In this document: positions 7,204 through 15,589 of the stretch, one piece after another
Numbering within the stretch: the first letter of the stretch is position 1
Layout: each line of letters begins with the position of its first letter
From: Arthrobacter sp. DNA4
GTDB lineage: Bacteria > Actinomycetota > Actinomycetes > Actinomycetales > Micrococcaceae
DNA length: 64,000 nt
Assembly (NCBI RefSeq): GCF_024362385.1
Contig: NZ_CP101466.1
Coordinates: forward strand, 744,001-808,000
Direction: 5' to 3'
Position numbers and translations under genes: made by a program
The notes under the pieces: model-generated
Told to the model about the DNA's origin: nothing
The model's database searches: none
What the model saw: the letters and a program-made list of their open reading frames with translations, nothing else

Positions 7204-9236
7204 ACCGCGATCTCCGGCTTCAGGGTCTTGAGCGTCCAGTACTTGTTCTTCCGCACCGCGAGCGTGGACATGGCCGCGCCCAGCACCGTGTAGCCCAGCA
7301 GGCCCACGAAGGTGGGGGCAATCATGGACAGGTCCCCGCCGTAGACCAGGTGCCGCATTCCAGTCACCACGTATCCCATGGGCAGGACCTGGTGCACCAC
7401 ATGCAGCGGCTCGGGGGTGGTTTGCCAAGGGAACGTGCCCCCGGATGACACCAGCTGCAGGACCAGCAGGATGAGCACCACCAGCTTGCCGGGGGACCCC
7501 AGCAGCGCCACGATGCCCTGGATGAGAGCGCTGAATGCCATGGCAGCGGCCAGCATCAGCAGCCACATCAGGACCGGGTGGGCGGGATTGAGCCCCAGCG
7601 CGAGGTCCGCCACCAGGGTCAGCAGGGACGCCTGCACCACCGAGACCAGGAAGAAGGGCAGCCAGCCGCCCAGGGCGATCTTCCATGACGGCGCGTTGGA
7701 GGCCAGTGCCCGTTGCGTAATGGGGCGCATGGCCTGGACCAGCATGAAGATGCCGATCCACATGGCGAGCGTGAGGAAGAACGGTGCCAGCCCTGCGCCG
7801 TACGATCCGGCCTTGGCCTGCGAGACGTTGCTGACCGCCACGGGATCCGCCATCACCTGGGACAGGTTGCTCTTCTGCGCGTCGTCAGGGTTGGGGACCT
7901 GTCCGGCGCCCTTGCCGATCTCATCGGAGAGGGTGCGTGAACCTGTGGCGGCCTGTCCCGCGCCGTCCGAGAGCTGGGCGGCCCCGGCGTCAACCTTCCG
8001 CGCTCCGTCGGCAAGGCCGGCGGCGCCGTCGACGGCGGACTGCTCACCGGCTGCGAGCGCGGCGGCACCCGTGTGCAGCTGGTCAGCCCCTGCCGAGGCC
8101 TGTGCGATGGCACCCTTGAGTTCCGGCATCCCGGCTGCGAGCTGGGCTGCGCCGACACTCACGGCCTCGGATCCGTTGGCCAGCTGCTGGACCTGGGCAG
8201 CATCCGCCTGGATTTTGCCCTTGGCAGCTGCCATCGGGCTGGCCGCGGCGGTGGCATCGAAATCGGCCAGCACTTTGTCCGCCTGCTCCTGGGTGAGGAC
8301 GCCTGACGCGACGAGCCTGCTGTTGGACTCCACCACGCGGTTGCGGAGGCCCTGGTCCACCGCCTCCAGTTGGGCCGCCACGTCCTGCACCTTGGTGTTC
8401 AGCTGTGCGTTCCCGGCGGCAACCTGGGCAGCGCCGGAAGCAAGGGTCTGGGTATCGGTGGGCAGGGTGGCTGTCTTGTCCTTGAGGACTGCCAGGCCGC
8501 TGCTGAGCTGCCCCGCGCCGTCGGTCAGCTCATTGGCGCCGTCGCGCAGCTTCAGCTGGCCGGCGTACAACTGGTCCGCGCCGCTGCTCAGGGCTGAGGT
8601 CCCCTCGTGGAGGGTGACCGTTCCGTCCCGGAGCGTGGCTACGCCGTCGGCCAGCTGGGAAGCGCCGTCCGCCGCCTGCACCATCTTGGAGTGGATGGTG
8701 CCGAACCCGGTGAGCAGCTGGTTGGCGGTTTCCTCGCCCACTTCCTTGGCCACCGTGGTGTGCACGGCAGTGGTCAGCTTGTCCACGATGGTGCTCAGGA
8801 GGTAGTTGTTGGCATCGTTCGTGGTCACGTTCAGCATGGCCTGGCTGGCTGAGTCAAAGCTGCCGGGGGAGACCAGGTTGGCGGAGAAGTCCTTCGGGAT
8901 CTTCAGCGCGAAGGCGTACTGGCCGCTGCTGACGCCGGCATCGGCTTCCGCCGAGCTTTCCACCGGAACCCAGTGGAACACGTTGCCCTCCACCAGGCTG
9001 TCCGCCACCTTTGTCCCGGCCTCAAGGCGCGTACCGTCGGCGTTGGTGGCGCCGGAGTCCTCCACCACCAGGGCAGCATCCAGGTTGTTGAGGTGGCCAT
9101 AGGGATCCCAGTTGGCGTACAGGTAGACGGCGCCGTAGAGCAACGGGACCATGGTCAGCGCCAGGATGGTCAGCTTGGGCAGGAGCCCACCGGTCATGCG
9201 CTTCAGTTCGGAGCGGGCCAGCCGCAGGACAGTCAC
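7200..9236 (-). CDS. YhgE/Pip domain-containing ABC-2-type membrane protein
   Basis: 678 residues from GTG 9236, overlapping the preceding TGA (GTGA). An N-terminal transmembrane helix (about 20-40, LTILALTMVPLLYGAVYLYANWD) is followed by a long extracellular region. That region carries many repeats of the pattern L-x2-GA-x2-L-x2-G, as in LADGV, LSSGADQL, LASGAAQV and LADGARKV, predicting a helical stalk. Five or six C-terminal helices follow (from APFFLTLAMWIGIFMLV to VGLLGYTVLGAAMSTLAV). This is the YhgE/Pip layout, related to the phage infection protein and to EsaA-type secretion accessories. It probably exports a hydrophobic or surface component with the neighbouring ATPase-like protein; the cargo is unknown. 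Confidence 0.92.
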   Translation of the reverse strand: MTVLRLARSELKRMTGGLLPKLTILALTMVPLLYGAVYLYANWDPYGHLNNLDAALVVEDSGATNADGTRLEAGTKVADSLVEGNVFHWVPVESSAEADAGVSSGQYAFALKIPKDFSANLVSPGSFDSASQAMLNVTTNDANNYLLSTIVDKLTTAVHTTVAKEVGEETANQLLTGFGTIHSKMVQAADGASQLADGVATLRDGTVTLHEGTSALSSGADQLYAGQLKLRDGANELTDGAGQLSSGLAVLKDKTATLPTDTQTLASGAAQVAAGNAQLNTKVQDVAAQLEAVDQGLRNRVVESNSRLVASGVLTQEQADKVLADFDATAAASPMAAAKGKIQADAAQVQQLANGSEAVSVGAAQLAAGMPELKGAIAQASAGADQLHTGAAALAAGEQSAVDGAAGLADGARKVDAGAAQLSDGAGQAATGSRTLSDEIGKGAGQVPNPDDAQKSNLSQVMADPVAVSNVSQAKAGSYGAGLAPFFLTLAMWIGIFMLVQAMRPITQRALASNAPSWKIALGGWLPFFLVSVVQASLLTLVADLALGLNPAHPVLMWLLMLAAAMAFSALIQGIVALLGSPGKLVVLILLVLQLVSSGGTFPWQTTPEPLHVVHQVLPMGYVVTGMRHLVYGGDLSMIAPTFVGLLGYTVLGAAMSTLAVRKNKYWTLKTLKPEIAV

Positions 9237-9955
9237 TTGGCAACCTCAGTTTCGAGTTTGGTTTCCTGGTCTTCCGGTTCCAGCACGGCCTCCGCGGTGT
9301 GTTTGGCGGCGGGGGTGGCGGAGGCAGGCTCGGGTGCGGCATTGCCGATCCCGGCCACCGGGCCGTTCCATGAGGCGGGGACGGCACTGACTGCCGCCAC
9401 GACGGCGAGCGGCCGGCAGGCGTCGTACGCCAACTCCTGGAGGCGCGGCAGCCAGGTGAGTTCATCGGCGCTGTGGCGGTCCGGCGAGTCAACCACCAGC
9501 AGGTCCGTGCGGGGGTTGGCCAGCGCCAGCGCGGTCAGCAGTTCAAGCCGCCGCCCGGGTTCCAGCTGCTCCGTCCACAGGCCCGCGATGTCCTCGAAGC
9601 GGTTGACCTTGAGCCAGGGGCCGCTGAGCAACGCTCCCCGGTAACGGCGGGGTATCAGGGCAAGGTCCTCGGTCACCAGGTCGCGGACGCTGAGGTGCTC
9701 CTCGGGTTCGTTGACACCCGGGGAGTCCACCAGGGCAGCGGCGAGGCGGAGCTGTTTGGTGCGGGAACCGCCGTCCCAGCTGAGCTGTCCGGCGGCTGCC
9801 CTCATCCTGCCACTGAGCAGCAGGGACAACGCGGTTCGTTGGTCCTGCCTGTCGCCGGTCACGAGCAGCAGTTCGCCGCGCGCCACCCCCAGGGAGGTGG
9901 GGGGAAGCAGCGGGTCCCGGCGTCCTTTGGCCTGGAGCTGATGTGCTGAGAGCAA
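9233..9955 (-). CDS. Degenerate ABC-type ATPase-like protein
   Basis: 240 residues from TTG 9955, preceded by AAAGG at good spacing. The overall order matches an ABC nucleotide-binding domain, but the key motifs are lost. The Walker A site reads GDRQDQRT instead of GxxGxGKS/T. The LSGGQ signature position reads LEPGR. Walker B reads LLVVDSPD with Ser in place of the catalytic Glu. The last 50 residues form a low-complexity acidic tail. It is unlikely to bind or hydrolyse ATP normally. It heads the operon with YhgE/Pip and TetR genes, so it may be a structural or regulatory subunit of that transporter. Family placement is by motif alignment by eye. Confidence 0.72.
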   Translation of the reverse strand: MLSAHQLQAKGRRDPLLPPTSLGVARGELLLVTGDRQDQRTALSLLLSGRMRAAAGQLSWDGGSRTKQLRLAAALVDSPGVNEPEEHLSVRDLVTEDLALIPRRYRGALLSGPWLKVNRFEDIAGLWTEQLEPGRRLELLTALALANPRTDLLVVDSPDRHSADELTWLPRLQELAYDACRPLAVVAAVSAVPASWNGPVAGIGNAAPEPASATPAAKHTAEAVLEPEDQETKLETEVAK

Positions 9956-9995
9956 GGATTGCCTTTCGCAGAAGAAGTCTGCATCAAGGCTAACC

Positions 9996-10013
9996 GAACT
10001 GACTGGTCAGTTC
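9996..10013. promoter_or_regulatory. Perfect TetR-type palindromic operator
   Basis: The sequence GAACTGACTGGTCAGTTC is an inverted repeat with 8-bp perfect arms and a 2-nt centre. It lies 41 nt upstream of the first gene of the operon that encodes its own TetR regulator (6556-7203). The ACTGAC/GTCAGT arms are typical of TetR sites. Binding by this particular protein is inferred. Confidence 0.7.
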
Positions 10014-10022
10014 AAATAGAAC

Positions 10023-11477
10023 TCAGAGCCCGTACTTTTCCAAGAGGCGGAGCCACACCTCACTGATGGTGGGGTAGGAAGGGACTGCGTGCCAAAGGCG
10101 GTCCAGCGGCACCTCACCCACCACCGCAATGGTGGCGGCGTGCAGCAGCTCGGCCACATCCGGGCCGGCGAACGTTGCGCCGAGCAGAACCTTCCTGTCT
10201 TCGTCAACCACCAGTTGTGCCCAGCCGTCGTAGTTCTCGGAGTGGAGGGAGGATCCGGCAACCTGGATGGGCAGCTCCACGGACGAGGCGTTGTATCCGT
10301 CCTTCCTGGCCGCCTTCAGGGTGCGTCCCACGCCGGCCAGCTCGGGGTCCGTGAAGACCACACTGGGCACGGCATGCTGGTTGGCCGTCTGGGCGTAGCG
10401 GCTCCAGTCGTCCGGGGTTCCCTTCAGCTCACCCCTGGCCCGGGCGGCAATGGCGTCGCCCGTGGCGCGGGCCTCGTATTTGCCCTGGTGGGTGAAGAGG
10501 TTCTTGCCGGCGGCGTCACCCACGGCGTAGAGCCAGGGATCGTCGCCCGGTGCTTCGCGGACCAGGCCCGAGGCGTCCGTTGACAGGGACAGGTGGCCTG
10601 ATTCATCGGGCTCGAAACCCACGCTTTCCAGGCCCAGGCCCTCCAGTGCCGGGTGGCGGCCAGTGGAGACCAGGACCTTGTCCGAGGTGACGGTGGTTCC
10701 GTCGCCGAGGCTTACGGTGAGGGTTCCGTCGTCGTTCCCGCTGATCCGCTCCGTGGCGGTGTGCAGCCGGAGTTCGACGCCGTCCGCCCTCAGTCCCGCG
10801 GCGACCAGCGCCGCGGCCTCTTCCGGAAAAGTGCCCAGCAGCGCGCTGCGCGCCACCAGGGTAACGCTTGAACCAAGCCGGGCGAAGGCCTGGGCCAGCT
10901 CTGCTCCGGCCACACCCCCGCCCAAGACCGTCAGCCGGTCGGGGACCTCGCTGGCCGACGTTGCTTCGCGCGTTCCCCAGACTTGCACATCCTGCAGTCC
11001 ATCAATGGGCGGCATATTGGGAGTGGAGCCCGTGGCAAGGACCACGGCATGCCGCGCCCGCAGCAGGTGCTGCGTGCCGTCCAGGCCGGCCACCTCGACG
11101 GCCTTGGGCCCGGTCAGCCATGCGTGCCCGCGCACCAGTTCGATGCCGGTGTCCTTGACCCACGAAACCTGGCTGTCATCCTGCCAGTTGGAGGTGAAGT
11201 AGTTGCGGCGCTCCAGGACGGCGGCGGCATCCAGGGTTCGGGTGACCGCCTCCTTGGCGCCGGGGGTGGTCTGTGCCCCATGGAGCGCAGTACCGGGCCG
11301 GAGGAGTGCCTTCGATGGCATGCACGCCCAGTAGGAGCATTCGCCGCCCACCAGTTCCGCTTCCACGAGCACGGCCGTCAGGCCGCCCTGGACCACGCGG
11401 TCGGCCACGTTTTCCCCTACGGCGCCTGCGCCGATAACAACAACATCAAATTCGTGCCGAACGGCCTCGGGATTCAT
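10023..11477 (-). CDS. Pyridine nucleotide-disulfide oxidoreductase (lipoamide dehydrogenase/mercuric reductase-like)
   Basis: 484 residues from ATG 11477. It has an N-terminal FAD Rossmann motif (VVVIGAGAVGENVA), then the redox disulfide GGECSYWACMPSK, in which the C-x4-C pair is intact. A NAD(P)-binding GGGVAGAELAQAFARLG (about residue 180) and the FAD motif YAVGDAAGKNLFTHQG follow. The C-terminal dimer domain ends HAVPSYPTISEVWL, where classical enzymes have HAHPT. That change and the isolated position, with no 2-oxoacid dehydrogenase genes nearby, argue against a true E3 subunit. The substrate is unknown. Some actinobacterial relatives are annotated as mycothiol- or quinone-linked reductases; I cannot choose between these. 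Confidence 0.88.
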   Translation of the reverse strand: MNPEAVRHEFDVVVIGAGAVGENVADRVVQGGLTAVLVEAELVGGECSYWACMPSKALLRPGTALHGAQTTPGAKEAVTRTLDAAAVLERRNYFTSNWQDDSQVSWVKDTGIELVRGHAWLTGPKAVEVAGLDGTQHLLRARHAVVLATGSTPNMPPIDGLQDVQVWGTREATSASEVPDRLTVLGGGVAGAELAQAFARLGSSVTLVARSALLGTFPEEAAALVAAGLRADGVELRLHTATERISGNDDGTLTVSLGDGTTVTSDKVLVSTGRHPALEGLGLESVGFEPDESGHLSLSTDASGLVREAPGDDPWLYAVGDAAGKNLFTHQGKYEARATGDAIAARARGELKGTPDDWSRYAQTANQHAVPSVVFTDPELAGVGRTLKAARKDGYNASSVELPIQVAGSSLHSENYDGWAQLVVDEDRKVLLGATFAGPDVAELLHAATIAVVGEVPLDRLWHAVPSYPTISEVWLRLLEKYGL

Positions 11478-11515
11478 GACCAAAGCCTAGCCGGGGACGG
11501 CCGGCCTGACAGCAC

Positions 11516-11551
11516 AAAAAAGGTCCGCACCGGCGAACCGGTGCGGACCTT
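11516..11551 (-). terminator. Intrinsic terminator after tRNA-Arg
   Basis: A perfect 14-bp stem with a 4-nt loop at 11520-11551. Read on the minus strand it is followed by a run of T from the A-tract at 11516-11521. It begins 3 nt beyond the tRNA-Arg CCA end. Confidence 0.93.
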
Positions 11552-11553
11552 GT

Positions 11554-11630
<77 letters not shown>

Positions 11631-11729
11631 ATTCCGTGTCCCGGGAGAAGAACCGCTCTCCCCGAACCTCGAATTACTTTACGCGAGGCGGAGCCTGATG
11701 CCAAATCGAAGCGGCTGTAATCTGTACGA

Positions 11730-11758
11730 CTAGACCGGTCTAGGTGACCTTTGTCACT
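11730..11758. promoter_or_regulatory. Palindrome plus CRP/GlxR-like site upstream of pckG
   Basis: Positions 11730-11743 read CTAGACCGGTCTAG, a perfect 14-bp palindrome. Directly abutting it, 11743-11758 reads GGTGACCTTTGTCACT, which matches the cAMP-receptor consensus TGTGA-N6-TCACA at four of five bases in each half. A cAMP-dependent site is plausible because CRP/GlxR proteins control gluconeogenic genes in related actinobacteria. Both assignments are inferred from sequence. Confidence 0.45.
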
Positions 11759-11851
11759 TAATCGGCGTTTCTGCGGCAACAATTCCTTGATTTCCCGCGG
11801 AATTCACTTTCGGTGACCGGATATGTCAGTCAAGCTCCCCAAAAACTCCAC

Positions 11852-11863
11852 TGGTCCGGACCA
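11852..11863. promoter_or_regulatory. GntR/HutC-type palindrome upstream of pckG
   Basis: TGGTCCGGACCA is a perfect 12-bp palindrome 43 nt before the pckG start. It differs only at the two central bases from the DasR/NagR consensus core TGGTCTAGACCA. Its position near the translation start fits a repressor site. Confidence 0.45.
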
Positions 11864-11906
11864 TAGCATTTAGGACACACCGATGAACCCGAGGAAGGGA
11901 ACTGCA

Positions 11907-13739
11907 ATGGGCGATCTGGCGCAGAAGCCGCTGCTTGAGAAAGCACCCACCACACATGCCGGCCTGCTGGCATGGGTCGAAGAGGTTGCTGAGCTTACGC
12001 AGCCGGACCGCATCTACTGGGTTGACGGCTCCGAGGAGGAAAACACCCGCCTCACGGACGAGCTTGTTGCTGCCGGCACCCTGACCAGGCTCAACCAGGA
12101 CCTGTTTCCGAATTCCTTCGCCGCGTTCTCCGACCCTGCCGACGTAGCCCGCGTTGAGGAGCAGACCTTCATCTGCTCCGAAAACGAGCGGGACGCCGGC
12201 TTCACCAACAACTGGATGGACCCGCGGGAGATGAAGGACAAGCTGCGCGGCCTGTTCGCCGGTTCCATGCGCGGCCGCACCATGTACGTCATCCCGTTCG
12301 TCATGGGGCACCTCGACGCCGAGGACCCCAAGTTCGGCGTCGAAATCACGGACAGCGCCTATGTCGTTGCGTCCATGCGCATCATGGCCAACATCGGCAC
12401 CGCAGTGCTGGACAAGATCACCGCGACCAACGCCTTCTTCGTTCCGGCCCTGCACTCCCTGGGTGCCCCCCTGGCGCCGGGCCAGGAAGACGTGGCATGG
12501 CCCTGCAACCCGGACAAGTGGATTGTCCACTTCCCCGAAGAGCGGTCCATCTGGTCCTTTGGCTCCGGCTACGGCGGCAACGCCCTGCTCGGAAAGAAGT
12601 GCTACGCCCTGCGCATCGCCTCGGTCATGGCGCGCGACGAAGGCTGGCTGGCGGAGCACATGCTCATCCTCAAGCTCACCTCGCCGGAGAAGAAGTCGTA
12701 CTACATGTCCGCAGCCTTCCCCTCGGCCTGCGGCAAGACCAACCTTGCCCTGCTCGACCCCACCATCGAAGGCTGGGAAGTTGAGACCCTGGGCGATGAC
12801 ATCACCTGGATGCGAATCGGCAAGGAAGGCGAACTCCGCGCCACCAACCCGGAAGCAGGCCTCTTCGGCGTGGCCCCCGGCACCGGCTGGGGCACCAACC
12901 CCAACGCCATGCGCGCCATTGCCAAGGGCCACAGCATCTTCACCAACGTGGCATTGACCGACGACGGCGGTGTCTGGTGGGAGGGCATGACGGACGAAGT
13001 GCCCGCGCACCTGACCGACTGGGAGGGCAACTCCTGGACGCCGGACTCGGACAAGCTTACCGCACACCCGAACTCCCGGTTCTGCACCCCGATCTCGCAG
13101 ATCGACATGCTGGCTGAGGAGTACTACAGCCCCGAAGGCGTGGAGCTGTCAGCCATCCTCTTCGGCGGACGCCGCAAGACCACCGTTCCGCTGGTCACTC
13201 AGGCGCGCAGCTGGACCAACGGCATCTTCATGGGCTCCACCCTTTCCTCCGAGACGACGGCCGCTGCCGCCGGGCAGGTCGGCGTGCTCCGCCGCGACCC
13301 GATGGCCATGCTGCCCTTCATCGGCTACGACGCCGGCGACTACCTGAAGCACTGGATCAGCGTCTCCGGAAAGGCCAACCCCGAACGCCTGCCGCACATC
13401 TTCCTGGTGAACTGGTTCCGCCGCACCGCCGACGGTGACTTTGCCTGGCCTGGCTTCGGCGACAACGCCCGCGTCCTCAAGTGGGCCATCGAGCGCCTAG
13501 AGGGCAAGGCCGACGCCGTGGAGACCCCGATTGGATACGTTCCTGCCGGGCACTCGCTGGACCTCACCGGCCTGGACCTGACCCACGCCCACGTGGAGGA
13601 CGCCGTCCGCGTTGACCGCGGGGAGTGGGACACGGAGCTTGCCTCCATCGAGGAGTGGTACGCGAAGTTCGGCGACTCGCTGCCTGAGGCCCTGCGCTCC
13701 GAGCTTGATTCCCTCAAGGAGCGGATGGCCAAGCACTAG
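11907..13739 (+). CDS. pckG: Phosphoenolpyruvate carboxykinase (GTP)
   Basis: 610 residues, the usual length for the GTP-dependent enzyme, which converts oxaloacetate plus GTP to phosphoenolpyruvate, CO2 and GDP in gluconeogenesis. ATG 11907 ([10 protein letters not shown]) is chosen over ATG 11883 because GAGGAAGGGA ends 6 nt upstream. The P-loop SACGKTN with the hyper-reactive Cys (about C275) and Lys277 is intact. Other family signatures are visible: [20 protein letters not shown] for substrate and Mn binding, [25 protein letters not shown], and [19 protein letters not shown] for guanine binding. The upstream region carries three palindromes. The gene ends in a strong bidirectional terminator shared with convergent hmp. 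Confidence 0.97.
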   Translation: MGDLAQKPLLEKAPTTHAGLLAWVEEVAELTQPDRIYWVDGSEEENTRLTDELVAAGTLTRLNQDLFPNSFAAFSDPADVARVEEQTFICSENERDAGFTNNWMDPREMKDKLRGLFAGSMRGRTMYVIPFVMGHLDAEDPKFGVEITDSAYVVASMRIMANIGTAVLDKITATNAFFVPALHSLGAPLAPGQEDVAWPCNPDKWIVHFPEERSIWSFGSGYGGNALLGKKCYALRIASVMARDEGWLAEHMLILKLTSPEKKSYYMSAAFPSACGKTNLALLDPTIEGWEVETLGDDITWMRIGKEGELRATNPEAGLFGVAPGTGWGTNPNAMRAIAKGHSIFTNVALTDDGGVWWEGMTDEVPAHLTDWEGNSWTPDSDKLTAHPNSRFCTPISQIDMLAEEYYSPEGVELSAILFGGRRKTTVPLVTQARSWTNGIFMGSTLSSETTAAAAGQVGVLRRDPMAMLPFIGYDAGDYLKHWISVSGKANPERLPHIFLVNWFRRTADGDFAWPGFGDNARVLKWAIERLEGKADAVETPIGYVPAGHSLDLTGLDLTHAHVEDAVRVDRGEWDTELASIEEWYAKFGDSLPEALRSELDSLKERMAKH

Positions 13740-13758
13740 CAGCCGCCCACCTTCCATG

Positions 13759-13804
13759 CGACGACGGCCCCGCACCTTTTCGAAAAGGTGCGGGGCCGTC
13801 GTCG
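13759..13804. terminator. Bidirectional terminator between pckG and hmp
   Basis: A 22-bp perfect stem with inner sequence CCTTTTCGAAAAGG, so the tip supplies A and T tracts for both directions. It lies between the convergent pckG and hmp genes. Confidence 0.9.
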
Positions 13805-13824
13805 TTCACGAAGTGCGGCGGAAA

Positions 13825-14985
13825 TCAGCTGGCGAGCCAGATGTCCGGGCCGAAGACCTCGTAGTGGATCCGGGTCGCGGGGATCCCGGCGTTGATGGCC
13901 TCGTTGCGGATGTTCTTCATGAACGGCAGCGGGCCACAGAGGTACAGGGAGGCGTCGGCCGGGAGGTCCACTTCCCGCAGCGTCATGAATCCCTGCTTGG
14001 CGCCGTCCACCGGCTTCTCCAGCCAGAGCTGCAGTTCGGCACCGTCGAGGCGTTCGACGTCGTCCGTCATCTGGCTGCGCAGGGCCCAGCTGTCCAGGGT
14101 GCTTTCGGCATGGAGCACCAGGACCTGGCGGTCGGAGCCCGACTCCGCGAGGGAACGGAGGATGGAGGCGGTGGGGGTGCAGCCGATGCCGGCGGAGGCC
14201 AGGACCACGGGGCCGTCGCCCTCCTTGAGTGTGATCTCGCCGTAGGGGTTGGAGATCTCGACGACGTCGCCCACCTGGACAGTGTTGTGCAGCACGGGGG
14301 AGACCTCGCCGCCGTCGTCCAGCTTGGTGGTGAAGGTGCGGCTGGTGCCCGCATCGCCGGAAAGGGAGTACTGGCGGACCTGGCGCAGGCCGTCCGCAAC
14401 GGCAACCTTGACGCTGATGTACTGTCCGGGAAGGGCCGGGGTGACGGGGGTGTCATCCGCGGGCTCCAGGGTGAAGGTCATGGACCCGGTTCCTGCGGGG
14501 GTCTTGGCCGCCACGCGCCACGGCATCCACATCTTGTCATTGGCCTGGGCTGCGTAAAGGCCCTTCTCGAGCTTGATCAGGGCATCGGCCATCAGCCAGT
14601 ACACCTCGGTCCAGGCCTCGGCGATCTCGGGCGTGATGACCTCGGCCAGGTCCTCGGCGATGGCGCCGAACAGGTGCTCGTAGACCACCTGGTACTGCGG
14701 CTCGGTGATGCCAAGGGAGGCGTGGCGGTGGGCGATGCGGGAAAGGACCGTCTCCGGCAGGGTGCCCGGGTTGTTCACCAGGTGGGTGGCGAAAGCGGCG
14801 ATGCTCCCGGCCAGGGCCTGCTGCTGGTTGCCGGAGCGCTGGTTGGAGCGGCTGAACAGTCCATCCATCAATTCGGGGTGCGCCGCGAAAAGGCGGGCGT
14901 AGAAGTTGGGGGTGATGGATCCGATCCTGGAGCCGACCAGCGGCAGGGTGGCCTCAATGACGGGGCGGGACTTGTCCGAGAGCAT
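13825..14985 (-). CDS. hmp: Flavohemoprotein (nitric oxide dioxygenase)
   Basis: 386 residues from ATG 14985 with AGGAG upstream. The N-terminal 140 residues are a globin: FYARLFAAHPEL with the distal Tyr, NQQQAL, and the proximal His in IAHRHASLGI. A ferredoxin-reductase domain follows, with the FAD motif RQYSLS, the NAD(P)-binding SAGIGCTPTASIL, and the C-terminal EVFGPD. The enzyme oxidises NO to nitrate with O2 and NAD(P)H in the cytoplasm. It lies directly downstream of an NsrR gene on the same strand. The gap carries three inverted repeats, so NO-dependent derepression is very likely. Confidence 0.97.
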   Translation of the reverse strand: MLSDKSRPVIEATLPLVGSRIGSITPNFYARLFAAHPELMDGLFSRSNQRSGNQQQALAGSIAAFATHLVNNPGTLPETVLSRIAHRHASLGITEPQYQVVYEHLFGAIAEDLAEVITPEIAEAWTEVYWLMADALIKLEKGLYAAQANDKMWMPWRVAAKTPAGTGSMTFTLEPADDTPVTPALPGQYISVKVAVADGLRQVRQYSLSGDAGTSRTFTTKLDDGGEVSPVLHNTVQVGDVVEISNPYGEITLKEGDGPVVLASAGIGCTPTASILRSLAESGSDRQVLVLHAESTLDSWALRSQMTDDVERLDGAELQLWLEKPVDGAKQGFMTLREVDLPADASLYLCGPLPFMKNIRNEAINAGIPATRIHYEVFGPDIWLAS

Positions 14986-15032
14986 CTGTACTCCTGAGGT
15001 TATGGCCGGGGCCTTCGTCCGGCCGGATGAAA

Positions 15033-15097
15033 ACTCATATTTCAAATGCGAGTATTTCTGCCTCAGTTCTACACCTTGTAGAAGTTTGAAATCAAAC
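15033..15097. promoter_or_regulatory. Clustered inverted repeats, probable NsrR operator for hmp
   Basis: Three inverted repeats lie in the 139-nt nsrR-hmp gap. First is ACTCATATTTCAAATGCGAG plus T (15033-15053), a 21-bp AT-rich imperfect palindrome with 8 of 10 arm pairs matched, 48 nt before hmp; its size and symmetry fit NsrR. Second is TTCTAC-N5-GTAGAA (15067-15083), perfect. Third is GTTTGA-AA-TCAAAC (15084-15097), perfect and directly adjoining. The first is the best candidate operator; roles of the other two are unknown. Confidence 0.6.
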
Positions 15098-15124
15098 CGG
15101 GAGCGGGCAACCGGATACGGGCAC

Positions 15125-15574
15125 TCAGAGGCCCGGGCGGAGGCCGATCATTTGGAAGACCGGCGCCATCTGCCGGGCCTGGGGAAGGTCCCCGATCACC
15201 ACGGAATCAAGCTCGGCGTAAAAAGCTTCCCGCGCACGGGCCAGGGCGCCACGCAGCCTGCACTCGTTGATCAGGGGGCAGTTGCCGGCGGGAGACACGC
15301 AGTCCGCGGGATCTGTGCGGCTATCAAGCTGCCGCAGGATCTGGCCTACCGTGGCGATGCGTCCCGCATGGCTGAGCCGCGAACCGCCGGACCGGCCGCG
15401 CACTACCTCGATCAGGCCCATGGTCCGCAGCCTGGCCATGGCCTTGCTCACGTGGTTGTACGGTGTCCCCACCGAGTCCGCGATGCTCTGGGTGGTGAGC
15501 AGCGTGCCGTCCGGAACCGCTGCGAGCACCATGAGTGCCCGCAGGCTCACGTCAGCGAAGGCATTGATCTTCAT
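15125..15574 (-). CDS. nsrR: Rrf2-family nitric oxide-sensing repressor NsrR
   Basis: 149 residues from ATG 15574, standard Rrf2 length. The winged helix (LTTQSIADSVGTPYNHVSKAMARLRTMGLIEVVRGRSGGSRL) is followed by three cysteines at about C92, C99 and C105 (DCVSPAGNCPLINEC). This is the spacing that ligates the iron-sulfur cluster in NsrR. The cluster reacts with NO and releases DNA. The gene precedes hmp on the same strand, and 15 nt separate it from the hypothetical gene upstream, so it may also be reached by transcription from manB. Confidence 0.95.
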   Translation of the reverse strand: MKINAFADVSLRALMVLAAVPDGTLLTTQSIADSVGTPYNHVSKAMARLRTMGLIEVVRGRSGGSRLSHAGRIATVGQILRQLDSRTDPADCVSPAGNCPLINECRLRGALARAREAFYAELDSVVIGDLPQARQMAPVFQMIGLRPGL

Positions 15575-15589
15575 GGCAGCAAATCCGGT

